DNA of 64,000 nucleotides from Methanobacteriota archaeon (GTDB taxonomy: Archaea; Halobacteriota; Methanomicrobia; Methanomicrobiales; Methanoculleaceae), in the NCBI GenBank assembly GCA_016841955.1, contig JAENYE010000005.1:49849-113848 (forward strand), written 5' to 3'. Under the pieces are notes generated by a model that was not told the DNA's origin, made no database searches, and worked only from the letters and a program-made list of their open reading frames with translations. A program made the translations under genes and the position numbers. The number at the start of each line of letters is the position of its first letter. The stretch's first letter is position 1. Shown here piece after piece: positions 61,328 to 64,000 of this stretch.

Positions 61328-61441
61328 GCCCGGTACACTGGACCGTGGTGGCTATCGCGTCTGGGGAGGGGTTTCAGGGGAGGGGGGAGACCCCCTCCCC
61401 TGTCCCCACCCCCCGTGGCGATATCCAGTGGAAATCCGTGC
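61328..61441 (+). repeat. Foldback element copy R7 (short)
   Basis: The left end CCCGGTACACTGGACCGTGG is the reverse complement of the right end of R4. The core has GGGGAGGGGGGAGACCCCCTCCCC and the right end is GTGGCGATATCCAGTGGAAATCCGTG. It lacks the CCCCGCCCC/GGGGCGGGG hairpin and GGCCGGAGGCC of R2. It lies between the PspC gene and uvrB. From 61442 to 61521 nothing else is evident. Confidence 0.85.
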
Positions 61442-61521
61442 ATACTGGGCAACCAAGAAATCTTGAACGCTTCCCGGTACGAGCGGGGCATATATATCGC
61501 CCTCTCCCTCTCCGCGGACCC

Positions 61522-63450
61522 TTACCGCGGCCCTCCTTCCTGCAGCTTCTTTATCATATCCCGGAGCGCGATCGCCCGCTCGAACTCCAGGCGTTCCGCC
61601 GCCTCCCGCATATCGGCCTCGAGCTCGATGATCAGGTTCGGGATCTCCGACTTCGGGACGTGTTTGATATCGGTTATCTCGACCTCTTTTTCCCGGATCG
61701 GCTTCTTGATCGTCTGCGGCGTGATGCCGTGCCGGGCGTTGTAGTCGAGCTGCATCGTGCGCCGCCGCTCGGTCTCGGTCAGTGCCTTCCGGATCGAGTC
61801 GGTCATGGTGTCGGCGTAGAGCACGACCTTCGCGTTGACGTTCCGGGCGGCCCGCCCGATGGTCTGGACCAGGCTCCGGGCGTCGCGGAGGAACCCCTCT
61901 TTGTCGGCATCGAGGATCCCGACGAGCCCGACCTCCGGGATATCGAGCCCCTCCCGCAGGAGGTTGATCCCGACCAGGACGTCGTACTTGCCGAGGCGAA
62001 GCTGCCGGATGATCTCGGTCCGCTCGATTGTGTTGATCTCGGAGTGGAGGTAGCGGGTCTTGATCCCCTGGTCGGCCAGGTACTCCGAGAGCTCCTCGGC
62101 GAGCCTCTTCGTGAGCGTCGTCAGCAGCACCCGGTCGCCGCGGTCGATCGTGGCACGGATCTCGGCGATCACGTCCGGGATCTGCCCCTCGATCGGCCGG
62201 ACCTCGACAGCCGGGTCCACGAGCCCCGTCGGCCGGATGATCTGCTCCGCGACGCTTGAGCGCTTCAGTTCGTAGTCGCCGGGGGTCGCCGAGACGAAGA
62301 TGACGTTTCTCATGTAGCGCGAGAACTCGTCGAACTTCAGCGGTCGGTTGTCGAACGCCGACGGCAGCCTGAATCCGTAATCGACGAGGGACTTCTTCCG
62401 CGAGAAGTCGCCGCGGTACATGCCGCGGACCTGGGGCAGGGTCTGATGGCTCTCGTCGATCACCATCAGGAAGTCCTCCGGGAAGTAGTCCAGCAGGCAG
62501 TAGGGCTGCTCCCCGGCCTTCCTTCCGTCGAAGTGGCGGGAATAGTTCTCGATCCCCTTGCAGGTCCCGGTCTCCCGGATCATCTCAAGGTCGTAGAGGG
62601 TCCGCTGGCGCAGGCGGTGCGCTTCGAGCATGCCGAGGTTCGGGAGCCACTCTTCGAGTTCCTGCTCGATGGAGGCTATCGCCCGCTCCTTCTCCTCCTC
62701 CGGGGCGACGAAGTGCCGGGCCGGGTAGACGAAGAAGTAGTCCATCGCTTCAAGCCGCTGGCCCGAGACCCGGTCGATCTCGCTGATCCGGTCCACCTCG
62801 TCCCCGAAGAGCTCGATACGGATGATGTTGTTGAAGTAGCCGGGCACGATGTCGATGGTGTCGCCGCGCGCCCGGAACCGGCCCGGCGCGAGCTCGATGT
62901 CGTTTCTCTCGAACTGGATATCGACGAGTTTCCGAATAATATCGTCCCGCCGCATCCGGTCCCGGACCTTCACCTCGAACCCCATCCCCCGGAAGTTCGC
63001 GGGGTTCCCGAGGCCGTAGATGCAGGAGACCGAGGCGACCACGATGGTGTCGGTGCGCGAGAGGACCGATGCGGTGGCCGCGAGGCGCATCTGCTCGATC
63101 TTGGGGTTGATCCGGGCGTCCTTCTCGATGTAGAGGTCGCGCTTCGGGATGTAGGATTCGGGCTGGTAGTAATCGTAGTAGGAGACGAAGTACTCCACCC
63201 GGTTCTCGGGGAAGAACGACTTGAACTCGTTGTAGAGCTGGGCCGCAAGCGTCTTGTTGTGGGCGATGACGAGCATGGGTTTCCGGGCTTCCTCGACGAC
63301 GTTTGCTATCGTAAACGTCTTGCCCGAACCCGTGACCCCGAGGAGGGTCTGGAACCGTTCGTCGCGGGAGAGCCCCCGGGCGAGTTCCCGGATCGCGTCG
63401 GGCTGCGAGCCCCGGGGCGCAAAGTCTGCCGTAAGGTGAAATGCCGTCAT
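61522..63450 (-). CDS. uvrB: Excinuclease ABC subunit B
   Basis: Damage-recognition helicase of nucleotide excision repair. The 642-residue protein has Walker A GVTGSGKT (about 38-45), the beta-hairpin YFVSYYDYYQPESYIP, motifs DESHQTLPQVRGMYRGD and SATPG, LREGLDIPEVGLVGILDADKEGFLR and a C-terminal UVR domain (LIIELEADMREAAERLEFERAIALRD). It is a bacterial-type gene found in many methanogens. Its ATG at 63450 overlaps the uvrC stop as ATGA, so uvrC-uvrB form an operon. Confidence 0.96.
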   Translation of the reverse strand: MTAFHLTADFAPRGSQPDAIRELARGLSRDERFQTLLGVTGSGKTFTIANVVEEARKPMLVIAHNKTLAAQLYNEFKSFFPENRVEYFVSYYDYYQPESYIPKRDLYIEKDARINPKIEQMRLAATASVLSRTDTIVVASVSCIYGLGNPANFRGMGFEVKVRDRMRRDDIIRKLVDIQFERNDIELAPGRFRARGDTIDIVPGYFNNIIRIELFGDEVDRISEIDRVSGQRLEAMDYFFVYPARHFVAPEEEKERAIASIEQELEEWLPNLGMLEAHRLRQRTLYDLEMIRETGTCKGIENYSRHFDGRKAGEQPYCLLDYFPEDFLMVIDESHQTLPQVRGMYRGDFSRKKSLVDYGFRLPSAFDNRPLKFDEFSRYMRNVIFVSATPGDYELKRSSVAEQIIRPTGLVDPAVEVRPIEGQIPDVIAEIRATIDRGDRVLLTTLTKRLAEELSEYLADQGIKTRYLHSEINTIERTEIIRQLRLGKYDVLVGINLLREGLDIPEVGLVGILDADKEGFLRDARSLVQTIGRAARNVNAKVVLYADTMTDSIRKALTETERRRTMQLDYNARHGITPQTIKKPIREKEVEITDIKHVPKSEIPNLIIELEADMREAAERLEFERAIALRDMIKKLQEGGPR

Positions 63451-64000
63451 GGTGCCACTGTCTTCTTTCGGAGGTTTCTGTGGTAGGCGATCGCGAACCG
63501 GTGCGCCTCGTCGCGGATCTCCTGGATGAAGAGCGACGCCTTCTCGTGCCGGTCGAGCGGCAGGGGATGGGAGAAGCCCGGCACGAAGACCTCCTCCTCC
63601 CGCTTGGCGATGGCGGCAATCGGGACCTTGATGCCGAGTTCTTTGAGCACCGCACCGGCCGCCGCAAGCTGCCCTTTCCCACCGTCGACGAGGATCAGGT
63701 CGGGGAGTTCGCCGCACTCCTTCTGCAGCCGCGAGTAGCGGCGGCGGACCACCTCTGCGATGGCGGCGAAGTCGTCGACCCCCTCGACCGTCCGTATCCG
63801 GAACCGCCGGTAGTTCCGTTTGTCGGGCTTCCCCCACAGGAACCGGACCATCGATCCCACCATCGCCGTCCCGGAGAGGTGGGAGATGTCGAAGCACTCG
63901 ATCGCGACCGGAAGGTCCGGGAGGTGCAGGCGGCGTTTCAGTTCGTCCAGCTTGATCCGGTCGCCGAAGAACGCGATCTCGACGTTCTTCCGGACAAGGT
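63447..64000 (-). CDS. uvrC: Excinuclease ABC subunit C (C-terminal part)
   Basis: Only the last 184 residues are inside the window; the gene continues beyond 64000. The visible part has AIECFDISHLSGTAMVGSMVRF (the UvrC nuclease domain signature), ELPDLILVDGGKGQLAAA, and RDEAHRFAIAYHRNLRKK. UvrC makes both incisions with UvrA/UvrB. The terminal helix-hairpin-helix domain of bacterial UvrC is absent: the protein ends about 20 residues after DEAHRFAIAYHR. Confidence 0.95.
   Translation of the reverse strand, partial: LVRKNVEIAFFGDRIKLDELKRRLHLPDLPVAIECFDISHLSGTAMVGSMVRFLWGKPDKRNYRRFRIRTVEGVDDFAAIAEVVRRRYSRLQKECGELPDLILVDGGKGQLAAAGAVLKELGIKVPIAAIAKREEEVFVPGFSHPLPLDRHEKASLFIQEIRDEAHRFAIAYHRNLRKKTVAP

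Overview
The window reads as a high-GC euryarchaeal methanogen chromosome, most likely Methanomicrobiales and probably Methanoculleus or a close relative. The support is archaeal: TBP, aIF1A, two proteasome-activating nucleotidases, aMBF1, archaeosine enzymes (TgtA, ArcS), archaeal RNase P RNA, the DKFP-type aromatic route (ADTH synthase and dehydroquinate synthase II), a phosphomevalonate dehydratase small subunit, and TATA-box promoters, several of which predict leaderless or short-leader mRNAs. The genus is inference; the domain is secure. No CRISPR array, rRNA operon, intact transposase or prophage is visible. One tRNA, tRNA-Leu(CAG), and one RNase P RNA are present.

Layout. 0-8 kb: TBP, an acyl-CoA synthetase, tRNA-Leu, an RRM protein, aIF1A with an apparent CTG start, a DUF2121 protein, a HAMP membrane protein with an in-frame TAG followed by a roadblock-like protein, and DUF2795 and KGG-like stress-type proteins. 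8-19.4 kb: a leftward alpha-glucan (glycogen) cluster of GH57 amylase, GT4 glycosyltransferase, branching enzyme, GH57/DUF3536, MalQ, then glucan phosphorylase. 19.6-26 kb: a GNAT enzyme, a wrecked Orn/Lys/Arg decarboxylase, a DHA2 exporter, an NfnAB-like flavin-based oxidoreductase and a small membrane protein next to a YbjQ-family gene. 26.4-37 kb: ArcS, TgtA, AMMECR1, a pilin-like protein, RNase P RNA, an HTH-CBS regulator, TpiA, a U32 peptidase, ProC and AroD.

37.7-45.6 kb: an eight-gene aromatic operon in which every junction is a 4-nt stop/start overlap; with AroD it encodes the archaeal route to chorismate plus the prephenate branch to Phe and Tyr. 45.8-52 kb: aMBF1 divergent from PAN-1, a GNAT enzyme, a ferredoxin fragment, PAN-2 divergent from the phosphomevalonate dehydratase small subunit, a DnaJ-domain protein and a double rubredoxin. 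52.5-64 kb: a 1067-residue TPR protein coupled to an FKBP lipoprotein, a CNNM/CBS protein, a peroxiredoxin, an N-formylglutamate amidohydrolase, a short RecQ, a PspC protein, UvrB and the end of UvrC.

Most unusual content: at least seven intergenic gaps carry one family of GC-rich nested foldback elements. Their ends read ATCGCCA...TGGCGAT plus longer terminal repeats, and their centre contains G-run/C-run hairpins. At fixed positions within or beside them sit mosaics of tiny hairpins whose stem sequences differ while the loops are nearly always GNA or GNNA closed by C-G. One such mosaic supplies the last codons and stop of aroC; others lie directly against the stops of the pspC gene and the ferredoxin fragment. 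I regard this foldback plus mini-hairpin system as the best candidate for something undescribed.
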